64,000 bases of DNA, from NCBI GenBank assembly GCA_042867185.1, contig JBHZQV010000003.1:124001-188000 (forward strand). The letters run 5' to 3'. The notes beneath the pieces were generated by a model. That model ran no database searches and was not told the origin of the DNA. It saw only the letters and a list, made by a program, of their open reading frames with translations. Origin of the DNA: Xylophilus sp042867185. GTDB taxonomy: Bacteria > Pseudomonadota > Gammaproteobacteria > Burkholderiales > Burkholderiaceae_C. Of the stretch, positions 1 to 8,416 are shown piece after piece (within the stretch, counting starts at the first letter, position 1; each line of letters opens with the position of its first letter). The position numbers and the translations under genes were made by a program.

Positions 1-324
1 GCCCTCAAGCGGCCGTGCGACGTGACCCTCTACATCGACAGCCAGTACGTGCTCAAGGGCATCACCGAATGGGTGGCGGGCTGGAAGGCGCGCGGCTGGC
101 GCACCGCCTCGAAGGAGCCGGTGAAGAACGTCGAGCTCTGGCAGAAGATGGACGAGCTGGTGCGCACCGGCGGCCACAAGATCGAATGGCGCTGGGTGCG
201 CGGCCACAACGGCGATCCGGGCAACGAGCGGGCCGACCAGCTGGCCAACCGCGGGGTGGAGGTGGCGCTGGGCCGGCTGCCGGCGCAGGTGCGAAACCCC
301 GCCCCCACGGCAGACGCCAGCTAG
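1..324 (+). CDS. rnhA: Ribonuclease HI, C-terminal part (5' end outside window)
   Basis: This is the 3' part of a ribonuclease HI gene. The enzyme cuts the RNA strand of RNA-DNA hybrids in the cytoplasm. The frame is open from base 1, and the visible protein carries the family block DSQYVLKGITEW, then KNVELW, then WVRGHNGDPGNERADQLA, which supplies the last catalytic Asp and the conserved His of the active-site flap. The N-terminal beta strands with the first catalytic Asp and Glu lie upstream of the window. The GTG at 22 is internal, not a start, because residues before it also match the family. A repeat copy begins 27 bases after the stop. Confidence 0.93.
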   Translation, partial: ALKRPCDVTLYIDSQYVLKGITEWVAGWKARGWRTASKEPVKNVELWQKMDELVRTGGHKIEWRWVRGHNGDPGNERADQLANRGVEVALGRLPAQVRNPAPTADAS

Positions 325-351
325 AACGCCGCCGACCCGCGAGGGCTGAAT

Positions 352-416
352 GCTATGGTTTTCATAGCTTGCGGTCGGCGCTGTATGCCGGCTGCAGGCA
401 CTTTTCCCTCAAATTT
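352..416 (+). repeat. 65-bp interspersed palindromic repeat, copy 1
   Basis: Copy 1 of a family described in the findings. It opens with an imperfect palindrome (GCTATGGTTTTCATAGCT), has a second GC-rich inverted repeat in the middle, and then the core GGCTGCAGGCACTTTT. It fills the gap between rnhA and the convergent mobA. Its far end carries the last two sense codons and TGA stop of mobA. Confidence 0.8.
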
Positions 417-1086
417 TCTGTTCCATCGGCCCCTCGGGCGGCGGCAGCCCCTCCAGCGCCTGCAGCTCCGCCAGCGTGTTCGCATTCCGGAAGGCCAGCG
501 GATCGTCGCCGGGGCGGTCGAAAGCCACCAGCACGCAGGCATGGCGCGACGCCCACTGGCGCACGGCGCGCATGCCGCCGGCCAGGGCGGCTTCCAGGTC
601 GTCGCGCAAGGCCGACTGCGCCAGGCAGAACACCGGCTCGGGCACCGGGCCTGCAGGTCCGGCGGATGCCGCCAGCGCCACCGACGCGCCCGCTGCACCG
701 GCCGCGGCCGCCATCCGCGCGGCAAGGTCGACCGGAAAGCGGGGCGTGTCGCAGGGCACGGTCAGCAGCCAGGGGGTGGTGCAGCGCGCCAGTCCCGCGA
801 GCAGTCCGGCCAGGGGCCCGGGGAAATCGCCCGACGCGTCCGGCCACACCGGTACCTGCCACGCGGCATAGCGGTCCAGGTGCCGGTTCGCGTTGAGCGC
901 CACGGCGGCGACCTGGGGGCGCAGCCGCTCCAGCGCATGGCCGGCCAGCAGCGTGCCCTGGAAGGGCTGCAGACCCTTGTCCGCCCCCCCCATGCGACTC
1001 CCCTGGCCGCCGGCCAGTACCAGGCCGGTGATGCCGGCGCGCGCGGGAATGGAGGCGGATGCGGTGCCGGACACGGGCGACGACAC
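409..1086 (-). CDS. mobA: Molybdenum cofactor guanylyltransferase MobA
   Basis: MobA transfers GMP from GTP to molybdopterin-bound molybdenum, making the bis-MGD cofactor of DMSO-reductase-type enzymes. The 225-residue protein has the nucleotidyltransferase signature LVLAGGQGSRMGGADKGL near residue 22, where the Lys binds GTP phosphate, and a later PCDTP block with the metal-binding Asp. The start is a GTG only 11 bases after the moaA stop, so moaA and mobA look like one transcript. The C-terminus (last residues EQKI) and stop run into a repeat copy, which may have replaced the original end of the gene. The family call is secure; the exact start is less so. Confidence 0.92.
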   Translation of the reverse strand: MSSPVSGTASASIPARAGITGLVLAGGQGSRMGGADKGLQPFQGTLLAGHALERLRPQVAAVALNANRHLDRYAAWQVPVWPDASGDFPGPLAGLLAGLARCTTPWLLTVPCDTPRFPVDLAARMAAAAGAAGASVALAASAGPAGPVPEPVFCLAQSALRDDLEAALAGGMRAVRQWASRHACVLVAFDRPGDDPLAFRNANTLAELQALEGLPPPEGPMEQKI

Positions 1087-1097
1087 GGCGGCGCCCC

Positions 1098-2264
1098 TCA
1101 GCCGCCGATGTAGCTCATCTCCACCCGGCGCGGCGCGGTCGCGGCACCGGGGGCGGCGGGCGGCAACGCGGCGCGCAGTTCCGAGTACCGGTCATCGCGG
1201 CCCTGCCAGATACCGGCGATGGCGGCGGCGATGTCGTCGTCGCCCGCGCCGCCGCGCAGCAGCGCCCGCAGGTCGTGGCCCTGGCTGGCGAAGAGGCAGA
1301 GGTAGAGCTTGCCCTCGGTGGAGAGGCGCGCCCGGTTGCAGTCGTGGCAGAAGGCCTGGGTCACGCTGGCGATCACGCCCACCTCGCCCAGCGACGGGTC
1401 GTGGCGGCCCTGGGCGTCGGCATAGCCCCAGCGGCGGGCGGTTTCGCCGGGCGCGGCTTCGGCCAGCGGCACCAGCGGCAGGGCGCCGCTCAGGTGCTCG
1501 ACCATCTCGGATGCGGGCATCACCTCGTCCATCCGCCAGCCGTTGGTGGCGCCGACGTCCATGTATTCGATGAAGCGCAGCACCACGCCGGTGCCGCGGA
1601 AATGGCGGGCCATCGGCAGGATCTCCTGCGCATTGGTGCCGCGCTCGACGACCATGTTGACCTTGACCGGGCCCAGGCCCGCCGCCAGCGCCGCGTCGAT
1701 GCCGTGCAGCACGTCGGCCACCGGGAAATCCATGTCGTTCATCCGGCGGAAGACGGCATCGTCGAGGGCGTCGAGGCTCACCGTCACCCGCTGCAGTCCG
1801 GCGTCGCGCAGGGCGCGGGCCTTGCGGGCCAGCAGCGAGCCGTTGGTGGTGAGCGTCATGTCGGGCGCGGTGCCGTCGACGGTGCGCAGTTCGGAGAGCT
1901 GGCCGACCAGTGTCTCCAGGTTCTTGCGCAGCAGCGGCTCGCCGCCGGTCAGCCGGATCTTGCGCACGCCCTGGGCCAGGAACATCCGGGCCAGCCGCGT
2001 CGTTTCCTCGAAGCTCAGCAGGGCCGATTGCGGCAGATAGGGGTGGTCCTTGCCGAAGCTTTCTTTCGGCATGCAGTAGCTGCAGCGGAAGTTGCAGCGG
2101 TCGGTCACGCTGATCCGCAGGTCGCGCAGCGGGCGCTGCAGCCGGTCCTGCAACCGGGCCGAGGGCGCACCCCGGGCGAGCACGGGCGCCGCACCCGGGA
2201 GGGTGCGGATGTCGATCAGCGGAATGGTGCGCGCAGGGCGGTCCGGCGCAGCGGTCAGAGGCAT
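1098..2264 (-). CDS. moaA: GTP 3',8-cyclase MoaA
   Basis: This radical-SAM enzyme converts GTP to 3',8-cyclo-7,8-dihydro-GTP in the first step of molybdenum cofactor synthesis. The 388-residue protein has the SAM cluster motif CNFRCSYCMP (CxxxCxxC) near residue 56, the SAM-binding GGEPL block, a second cysteine set in the C-terminal half (CHDCNRARLS, then a later Cys) for the GTP-binding cluster, and the C-terminal Gly-Gly that closes the active site. The length is slightly above the usual 330-370 because of an N-terminal extension. It is the first gene of a moaA-mobA pair on this strand. The ATG is clear. Confidence 0.96.
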   Translation of the reverse strand: MPLTAAPDRPARTIPLIDIRTLPGAAPVLARGAPSARLQDRLQRPLRDLRISVTDRCNFRCSYCMPKESFGKDHPYLPQSALLSFEETTRLARMFLAQGVRKIRLTGGEPLLRKNLETLVGQLSELRTVDGTAPDMTLTTNGSLLARKARALRDAGLQRVTVSLDALDDAVFRRMNDMDFPVADVLHGIDAALAAGLGPVKVNMVVERGTNAQEILPMARHFRGTGVVLRFIEYMDVGATNGWRMDEVMPASEMVEHLSGALPLVPLAEAAPGETARRWGYADAQGRHDPSLGEVGVIASVTQAFCHDCNRARLSTEGKLYLCLFASQGHDLRALLRGGAGDDDIAAAIAGIWQGRDDRYSELRAALPPAAPGAATAPRRVEMSYIGG

Positions 2265-2496
2265 GCGGCGATTGTGCCGGGCCTGCGGTGGTCCGCCTTG
2301 CGGCAGGGTCTAAATCGGTGCCTGTCCGGCGCCGGGCGGCGGCCCTGCGCGATGCATGTCGGCACATGCGCTGGCGATGCGGCCGCCAAAATCATGTTAC
2401 AAGTCTGGAGTCCGTGGCAGTCGAGGCGTTGCCGCCTGCCGCGGCCGCTGCGAAGGCCGTTTGCCTTCCGCGTTCACTTATCTCAGGAGTTGATTC

Positions 2497-3120
2497 ATGC
2501 CTTATACGCTTCCCGCTCTCCCTTACGCCTACGACGCGCTCGAGCCGCATGTCGATGCACAGACGATGGAGATCCACTACTCCAAGCACCACCAGACCTA
2601 CGTCACCAACCTGAACAATGCGGTCAAGGACTCCGAGTACGACGGCAAGCCGGTCGAAGAGCTGCTCAAGGGCCTCGACAGCCTCCCCGAGAACATCCGC
2701 ACCGCGGTGCGCAACAACGGCGGCGGTCATTTCAACCACAGCCTGTTCTGGACGGTGCTGGCCCCCAACGCCGGCGGCACGCCCGATGGCGACCTGGGCA
2801 AGGCGATCGACGCCGACCTGGGCGGCTTCGACGCCTTCAAGGAAGCCTTCACCAAGGCCGCGATTAGCCGCTTCGGCAGCGGCTGGGCCTGGCTGTCGGT
2901 CGGCAAGGACGGCAAGCTGGTGGTCGAGAGCAGCGCCAACCAGGACAGCCCTGTGGTGCAGGGCGTCGGCTCCGGTGCCACCCCGATCCTGGGCCTGGAC
3001 GTCTGGGAGCATGCGTACTACCTGAAGTACCAGAACCGCCGCCCCGAGTACATCGCCGCGTTCTTCAATGCGGTGAACTGGCCCGAAGTGGCACGCCGCT
3101 TCGCCGCCGCCAAGGTCTGA
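2497..3120 (+). CDS. sodA: Superoxide dismutase, Fe/Mn family (Mn-type signature)
   Basis: The enzyme dismutates superoxide to peroxide and oxygen. The 207-residue protein has all four metal ligands by hand count: His27, His81 (in FNHSLFW), Asp168 and His172 (in DVWEHAYYLKYQ). The GGGH block before His81 and the Gln in the SANQDSP segment are features of Mn-type enzymes, whereas Fe-type enzymes place that Gln beside the second His. I therefore favour an Mn or cambialistic enzyme, although many relatives in this order are annotated as SodB. No signal peptide is seen, so it is cytoplasmic. A good ribosome site (AGGAG) precedes the ATG. It is a single gene with its own 230-base upstream region. 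Confidence 0.95.
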   Translation: MPYTLPALPYAYDALEPHVDAQTMEIHYSKHHQTYVTNLNNAVKDSEYDGKPVEELLKGLDSLPENIRTAVRNNGGGHFNHSLFWTVLAPNAGGTPDGDLGKAIDADLGGFDAFKEAFTKAAISRFGSGWAWLSVGKDGKLVVESSANQDSPVVQGVGSGATPILGLDVWEHAYYLKYQNRRPEYIAAFFNAVNWPEVARRFAAAKV

Positions 3121-3167
3121 CCGGCGACTGCCGCCGTTCCAACCAGCGCCACCGACCCGACCGCCCG

Positions 3168-4049
3168 ATGCCGTCCTTCCGCTCCCAAATGACGCTGCGC
3201 CACGTGCCGCGCGCGCTGATCGTGGTGGCGGTGGTGCTCGGGCTGGGCGTGCAGTCGTGGCGTTTCATCACCTCCAGCGACGTCGTCCTGGACGCCTTCA
3301 CCGGCGGCATGGTGGCGGCGCTGGCGACGGCGCTCGGCACCTTGCCGGTACTGTTCTCGCAGCGCCTCTCCGACCGGACGCAGGACACCCTGTTCGGCTT
3401 CGGTGCCGGCGTGATGCTGGCGGCCTGTGCGTTCTCCCTGATCATTCCGGGCATCGCCGCCGCGCGGTCGCAGGGCATGGGCGCCTGGGGCGCGGGCAGT
3501 CTGGTGGGTGTGTCCATCCTGCTGGGCGGCGCGATGCTGCTGGCGATGGAGCGGCTGGTGCCGCACGAACATTTCATCAAGGGCGTCGAGGGCCAGACCG
3601 CGCGCAAGCTGCGGCGCACCTGGCTCTTCGTCTTCGCGATCGCGCTGCACAACCTGCCCGAGGGCCTGGCCATCGGCGTGGGATTCGCGGGCAACGATAC
3701 CCTGCGCGCCGGGGCACTGGCCACCGGTATCGCGATCCAGGACGTGCCCGAGGGCCTGGTGGTCGCCGTCGCGTTGCTGGCCGCGGGCTACAGCCGCAAG
3801 CTGTCGGTGGGGCTGGGCATGGCCTCGGGTCTGGTCGAACCCATCGGCGCGGTGCTGGGCGCCGCGATCATCGAATTCTCCAGCAACATGCTGCCGTGGG
3901 GCCTGGGCTTCGCGGGCGGCGCGATGCTGTTCGTGATCAGCCACGAGATCATTCCCGAATCGCACCGCAAGGGGCACGAAGCCTGGGCGACAGGGGGGTT
4001 GATGGTCGGCTTCGTCCTGATGATGCTGCTCGATACCGCATTGGGTTGA
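3168..4049 (+). CDS. ZIP family divalent metal transporter
   Basis: This is an inner-membrane permease of the ZIP family, which imports Zn2+, Fe2+ or Mn2+. The 293-residue protein has about eight hydrophobic segments. The family's metal-site helices are visible as HNLPEGLAIGVGF (near residue 160) and DVPEGLVVAVAL (near residue 190), plus a late SHEIIPESH segment. It starts 47 bases after sodA on the same strand and may be cotranscribed, which would fit Mn or Fe supply to that enzyme, but the metal cannot be read from the sequence. The stop is followed at once by a copy of the second repeat family. Confidence 0.9.
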   Translation: MPSFRSQMTLRHVPRALIVVAVVLGLGVQSWRFITSSDVVLDAFTGGMVAALATALGTLPVLFSQRLSDRTQDTLFGFGAGVMLAACAFSLIIPGIAAARSQGMGAWGAGSLVGVSILLGGAMLLAMERLVPHEHFIKGVEGQTARKLRRTWLFVFAIALHNLPEGLAIGVGFAGNDTLRAGALATGIAIQDVPEGLVVAVALLAAGYSRKLSVGLGMASGLVEPIGAVLGAAIIEFSSNMLPWGLGFAGGAMLFVISHEIIPESHRKGHEAWATGGLMVGFVLMMLLDTALG

Positions 4050-4050
4050 G

Positions 4051-4140
4051 GCTCTCCCCCAGGCTTTTCACTGCGTGTAACGCCGACCCCCTTCCGGGGG
4101 CGACACGGGTGGACCGGCGGAGCCGGATCCACGGTGTCCT
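4051..4140 (+). repeat. Gene-end repeat, family 2, copy A
   Basis: This copy begins two bases after the ZIP transporter stop and is read in the same direction as that gene. It starts CTCCCCCAGGCTT, continues through the hairpin CCCCCTTCCGGGGGC and ends with a second hairpin around CCGGCGGAGCCGG. The same order of blocks recurs at 55,028-55,126 after cysD on the other strand. No T-run follows the hairpins, so a terminator role is possible but not shown. Confidence 0.75.
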
Positions 4141-4199
4141 GAGGCAGCGGCTACTGCGTGCCGCAAACATCCATGCCGCCCCCCCCCACACGCGGTGTG

Positions 4200-5642
4200 T
4201 CAGCCGTGCTTGAACGCCACGGTCTTCAGCGTGGTGAATCCGTAGAGGGCCTCGAAGCCTTTCTCGCGGCCGTACCCTGACGACTTCACGCCGCCGAAGG
4301 GGAGTTCCACGCCGCCGCCGGCGCCGTAGTTGTTGATGAAGACCTGGCCGCTGCGCAGGCGCTTGGCCATGCGGAACTGGCGGGCGCCGTCGCGGGTCCA
4401 GACGCCGGCGACCAGGCCGAAGGCGGTGCCGTTGGCGAGCTGCACCGCATGGTCCTCGTCGCGGAACGACATGGCGGCCAGCACCGGGCCGAACACTTCT
4501 TCCTGTGCCAGGCGGTGCTGCGGCGGCACGTCGCGCAGCAGGGTGGGGGCCTGGTAGTAGCCGGTCTGGGGTGCCTCGTCGACCACGGTGCCCTGCGCCA
4601 CCATGGCGATGCCGGCCACCTGCGCGTCCGACAGGAAATCCCATACCCGCTGCTGCTGGCTCTGCCGGATCAGCGGACCCACGTCGAGATCCATCGCCGC
4701 CGGGCCGACGCGCAGCGCCTCGAAGGCCGCGCCCAGGCGCTCCAGCAGCGGCTCGTAGATCGACTGCTCCACCAGCAGGCGGGAGCCGGCCGAGCAGGTC
4801 TGGCCGGCGTTCTGCACGATCGCGTTGACCAGCGTGGGGATGGCCGCCTCCAGGTCGGCGTCGGCGAAGACGATCTGCGGGCTCTTGCCGCCCAGCTCCA
4901 GCGTCACCGGGCAGTGCCGCTCGGCCGCGGCCTGCTGGATCAGGGTGCCCACCGACGGACTGCCGGTGAAGCTGATGTGGTCGATGCCGTGGTGCCGCGC
5001 CAGCGCATCGCCCACCTCGTGGCCGTAGCCGGTGACGATGTTGATCGCGCCCGGCGGAAAGCCCACCTCGGCCGCCAGCTGCGCCACGCGGATCAGCGAC
5101 ATGCAGGCGTCCTCGGACGGCTTCACCACGCAGACGTTGCCCGCCGCCAGCGCGCCGCCGACGCTGCGGCCGAAGATCTGCATCGGGTAGTTCCAGGGCA
5201 CCACGTGGCCGGTCACGCCGTGCGGCTCGCGCCAGGTGAGGACGCTGTAGCCCTCCTGGTAGGGCAGGGTCTCGCCGTGCAGCTTGTCGCAGGCGCCGGC
5301 GTAGAACTCGAAGTAGCGCGCCAGGGCCTGGGTGTCGGCACGGGCCTGGCGGGTCGGCTTGCCGCAGTCGCGCTGCTCCAGCGCGGTGAGCTCGTCGGCG
5401 TGCGCCACGACCGCTTCGGCCAGCGCCATCAGCAGCCGGCCGCGGTCCATCGCCGAGACCTTGCTCCAGACCGCGTCGTAGCACTGGCGCGCGGCCTGCA
5501 CCGCGCTGTCGATGTCCTGCGCGTCGCCGCGCTGGATCTCGTCGTAGGGCTGCCCGTCGGACGGGTCGATCACCGGCAGCGTGCGGCCGGACGACGATCG
5601 CAGGGAGGCGTTGGCGATGAAGTGGTACTGCATGCGGTCCAT
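4200..5642 (-). CDS. NAD(P)-dependent aldehyde dehydrogenase
   Basis: This is an aldehyde dehydrogenase superfamily enzyme that oxidises an aldehyde to a carboxylate using NAD(P)+. The 480-residue length is normal. It shows the cofactor-site block FTGSPSVG, the general-base Glu in LELGGKSP, and the nucleophilic Cys in NAGQTCSAGSR. A conserved EVFGPVLA segment and a C-terminal FGGVKSSGYGREKG also fit. Betaine-aldehyde and gamma-aminobutyraldehyde dehydrogenases look like this, but the substrate cannot be settled. It stands alone on this strand between ZIP and ppa. An ATG three codons further in (MQYHF) is an alternative start. Confidence 0.93.
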   Translation of the reverse strand: MDRMQYHFIANASLRSSSGRTLPVIDPSDGQPYDEIQRGDAQDIDSAVQAARQCYDAVWSKVSAMDRGRLLMALAEAVVAHADELTALEQRDCGKPTRQARADTQALARYFEFYAGACDKLHGETLPYQEGYSVLTWREPHGVTGHVVPWNYPMQIFGRSVGGALAAGNVCVVKPSEDACMSLIRVAQLAAEVGFPPGAINIVTGYGHEVGDALARHHGIDHISFTGSPSVGTLIQQAAAERHCPVTLELGGKSPQIVFADADLEAAIPTLVNAIVQNAGQTCSAGSRLLVEQSIYEPLLERLGAAFEALRVGPAAMDLDVGPLIRQSQQQRVWDFLSDAQVAGIAMVAQGTVVDEAPQTGYYQAPTLLRDVPPQHRLAQEEVFGPVLAAMSFRDEDHAVQLANGTAFGLVAGVWTRDGARQFRMAKRLRSGQVFINNYGAGGGVELPFGGVKSSGYGREKGFEALYGFTTLKTVAFKHG

Positions 5643-5758
5643 TGTGCCGGGCGCGCGGCGTGCATCGGGGCGGTCAGTAGAATCCCGCGCTGCGATGGCC
5701 GGACCGGGCCGGTACCCGGCGGCCGCTTCCTCCCCCTTCCTCCAACCGCTGCAGCACC

Positions 5759-6295
5759 ATGTCCTTCGACAAAGTTTCCCCCGGCAAGAACCCGCCCGAC
5801 GTCTTCAACGTGGTCATCGAGATCTCGATGAACGCCGACCCGGTGAAGTACGAGGTGGACAAGGATTCCGGCGCGATCTTCGTCGACCGTTTCCTCACGA
5901 CCGCGATGCACTACCCGACCAACTACGGCTACGTGCCGCAGACCCTGTCCGGCGACGGCGACCCGGTCGACGTGCTGGTGATGACGCCGTTTCCGCTGCC
6001 GCCCGGCGTGGTGGTGCCCTGCCGCGCCATCGGCATCCTGAAGATGGAAGACGAAGCCGGCGTCGACGGCAAGGTGCTGGCCGTGCCCACCACCAAGATC
6101 CTGCCGATCTACGAGAACATCCAGAAGCCCGAAGACCTGCACCCGATCCTGCTGAAGCAGATCAGCCACTTCTTCGAGCATTACAAGGACCTGGAAGCCG
6201 GCAAGTGGGTCAAGGTGCTGGGCTGGGAAGGCATCGACGCCGCCAGGCAGGAAATCACCGAAGGCATCGCCAACTACAAGGCACCCAAGGCCTGA
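5759..6295 (+). CDS. ppa: Inorganic pyrophosphatase, family I
   Basis: This soluble enzyme hydrolyses pyrophosphate and so drives biosynthetic reactions. The 178-residue protein has the bacterial family I length. It carries the active-site run GDGDPVDVLV with the metal-binding Asp residues (near residue 65), preceded by FVDRFL and YPTNYGYVP. The start MSFDKVSPG is typical for the group. It is divergent from the aldehyde dehydrogenase, and a strong hairpin terminator lies 48 bases after the stop, so it is probably transcribed alone. Confidence 0.97.
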   Translation: MSFDKVSPGKNPPDVFNVVIEISMNADPVKYEVDKDSGAIFVDRFLTTAMHYPTNYGYVPQTLSGDGDPVDVLVMTPFPLPPGVVVPCRAIGILKMEDEAGVDGKVLAVPTTKILPIYENIQKPEDLHPILLKQISHFFEHYKDLEAGKWVKVLGWEGIDAARQEITEGIANYKAPKA

Positions 6296-6343
6296 CCGCC
6301 ACACGCGCTGCCGGCCTGAGGCCGGCTGGCATCGTGCTTGCTT

Positions 6344-6376
6344 GACAACGCCCGCCTTGTGCGGGCGTTGTCGTTT
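6344..6376 (+). terminator. Rho-independent terminator after ppa
   Basis: A perfect 12-bp stem (GACAACGCCCGC with GCGGGCGTTGTC) closes a 5-base loop and is followed by GTTTT. A smaller hairpin (GCCGGCC-TGA-GGCCGGC) lies just upstream at 6310-6326. The pair separates ppa from the chemotaxis receptor gene. Confidence 0.85.
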
Positions 6377-6488
6377 TCGCCACCTGCGTGTGGCAAGCCT
6401 GCAACCCGGGCCTGCTCTCACTCCCGTTTTGAGGGTTTGCACCCGGGTCCGCAGGTAGGATCATCTTTTTGTTACGGAACGTGGGCCG

Positions 6489-8333
6489 ATGAAAATTTCC
6501 GACTGGAAGATCAGAACCAAGCTCGCGGTCGCCTTCGGGCTTCTGGTAGTTCTGGTGGTGGCGCTCGGGGCGATCGCGCTTTCGGCACTGGGCCGGGTGC
6601 ATGGACATGTGCAGGAGATCGGCGGAAACCTGCTGCCCAGCGTCCAGATACTGGGCGACATGCGGGTCGATGCCAACCGGATCCGTCTGGCCGAAGGCGT
6701 GATGGTCATGTCGCGCACGCCGGCGCAGGCCAAGGTCTTGATCGCCGAGGTGGGCGAACAGCGCAAGTCCTTGGTCAAATCCGAGGCCGCCTACGCCCCG
6801 CTGGTGTCGTCCGGCGAGGAGGCCGACGGCTACCGCGGTTATCAGGTGCGCCGCGATGCGTACCTCAAGTCGCTGGACGAGATCACCCGCCTGTCCAGCG
6901 GCGACGACGAGACGAGTACGGCGGAGGCCGTCCGCCTGTATGCCGGCCCTTCGCGCGAACTGTTCACCGCCTTCGTGGGGGCCATCGGCCAGCTGTCGCA
7001 GGTCAACAAGCGCGCGGCCGATGCGGCGGTGGTGGCCTCCGCCGATTCGTACAGCGGCGCCCGGTGGAGCGTGGCGGCGTTCGTGGTCGCCACGCTCATC
7101 GCCGGCGTGCTGCTGGCGGTGTGGATGACGCGCCTGATCACCGGCCCGCTGCGCAACGCGCTGTTCGTCTCCCAGCAGATCGCGGCCGGCAACCTGGGCA
7201 TCGAGGTGGACGACAGCAGCAAGGACGAAGTGGGCCTGCTCCTGACCGGCCTGGCCGCGATGCGCGACAGCCTGGCCCGGGTGGTGGGCGGCGTGCGGGC
7301 CAACGCCGAGGGCGTCGCGACCGCCAGCGCCCAGATTTCGCAAGGCAACAACGACCTGTCGGCCCGTACCGAACAGCAGGCATCGTCGCTGGAGGAAACG
7401 GCCGCCTCGATGGAAGAACTGGGTTCCACCGTGCGCCAGAACGCCGACAACGCCCGCCAGGCCAACCAGCTCGCGATCAGCGCGTCCGCGGTGGCGGTGC
7501 AGGGCGGCGAGGCGGTCGGCGAGGTGGTCGAGACGATGAAGGGCATCAACGACAGCTCCCGCCGCATCGCCGACATCATCGGCACCATCGACGGCATCGC
7601 GTTCCAGACGAACATCCTGGCGCTCAATGCGGCGGTGGAAGCCGCCCGCGCCGGCGAACAGGGCCGCGGATTCGCGGTGGTGGCCTCCGAGGTGCGCAGC
7701 CTCGCGCAGCGCAGCGCCGAGGCCGCCAAGGAAATCAAGGCACTGATCACCGCCAGCGTGCAGCGGGTGGAGCAGGGCACCGCCCAGGTCGACCGCGCCG
7801 GCGCCACGATGACCGAGGTGGTCGGCTCGATCCGCCGGGTGACCGACATCATGGGCGAGATCAGCGCCGCCAGCGCCGAGCAGAGCGCGGGAGTGGGCCA
7901 GGTGAGCGAGGCCGTCACCCAGATGGACCAGGCCACGCAGCAGAACGCCGCGCTGGTCGAGGAAAGCGCCGCCGCCGCCGCCAGCCTGCGCTCGCAGGCC
8001 GAGCAGCTGGTGTCGGCCGTGTCGGTGTTCCAGCTGACCCGTATCCGTACGCCGGGGGCAGCGGCTCATGCGCCGGCAACGGTGGCGCCTGCTGCGCCGA
8101 TCGCGGCGCCGGCAGCGCGGGCCGCGGCCGCCGTGCCGGTACGGCGCCCCGTCGAGGGCGCTGTATCGCCAGCAGCGCAGAAGCCGTCCCTGCCTTCTGC
8201 GAAGGCGTCTCTGCCCAAGAAGCTGTCGGCCCCGCCGGTCAAACCCGCCGCTGCACCCGCGGCGCCGGCAGCGGCCGCGTCTGCGAGCCGCGCACCGTCG
8301 GTCGGCTCCGACGAGGACTGGGAAACGTTCTGA
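6489..8333 (+). CDS. Methyl-accepting chemotaxis protein
   Basis: This is a transmembrane chemoreceptor that controls CheA activity at the inner membrane. The 614-residue protein has TM1 at about 12-34, a periplasmic four-helix-bundle type ligand domain, TM2 near 190-212, a HAMP linker, and a long cytoplasmic coiled coil whose conserved tip is DGIAFQTNILALNAAVEAAR. An Ala/Pro-rich flexible tail follows, and the protein ends DEDWETF. That end closely resembles the NWETF-type pentapeptide with which enteric receptors tether CheR and CheB. The ligand is unknown. No che genes are nearby. Confidence 0.95.
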   Translation: MKISDWKIRTKLAVAFGLLVVLVVALGAIALSALGRVHGHVQEIGGNLLPSVQILGDMRVDANRIRLAEGVMVMSRTPAQAKVLIAEVGEQRKSLVKSEAAYAPLVSSGEEADGYRGYQVRRDAYLKSLDEITRLSSGDDETSTAEAVRLYAGPSRELFTAFVGAIGQLSQVNKRAADAAVVASADSYSGARWSVAAFVVATLIAGVLLAVWMTRLITGPLRNALFVSQQIAAGNLGIEVDDSSKDEVGLLLTGLAAMRDSLARVVGGVRANAEGVATASAQISQGNNDLSARTEQQASSLEETAASMEELGSTVRQNADNARQANQLAISASAVAVQGGEAVGEVVETMKGINDSSRRIADIIGTIDGIAFQTNILALNAAVEAARAGEQGRGFAVVASEVRSLAQRSAEAAKEIKALITASVQRVEQGTAQVDRAGATMTEVVGSIRRVTDIMGEISAASAEQSAGVGQVSEAVTQMDQATQQNAALVEESAAAAASLRSQAEQLVSAVSVFQLTRIRTPGAAAHAPATVAPAAPIAAPAARAAAAVPVRRPVEGAVSPAAQKPSLPSAKASLPKKLSAPPVKPAAAPAAPAAAASASRAPSVGSDEDWETF

Positions 8334-8416
8334 CCGCGGTGGACTCCGGCTGCTCGCATGCCGGCGTTCGGCGCGCCGTGGGCAGTGCCGGAGCGGCGTA
8401 GTCGACCCCGATACGC

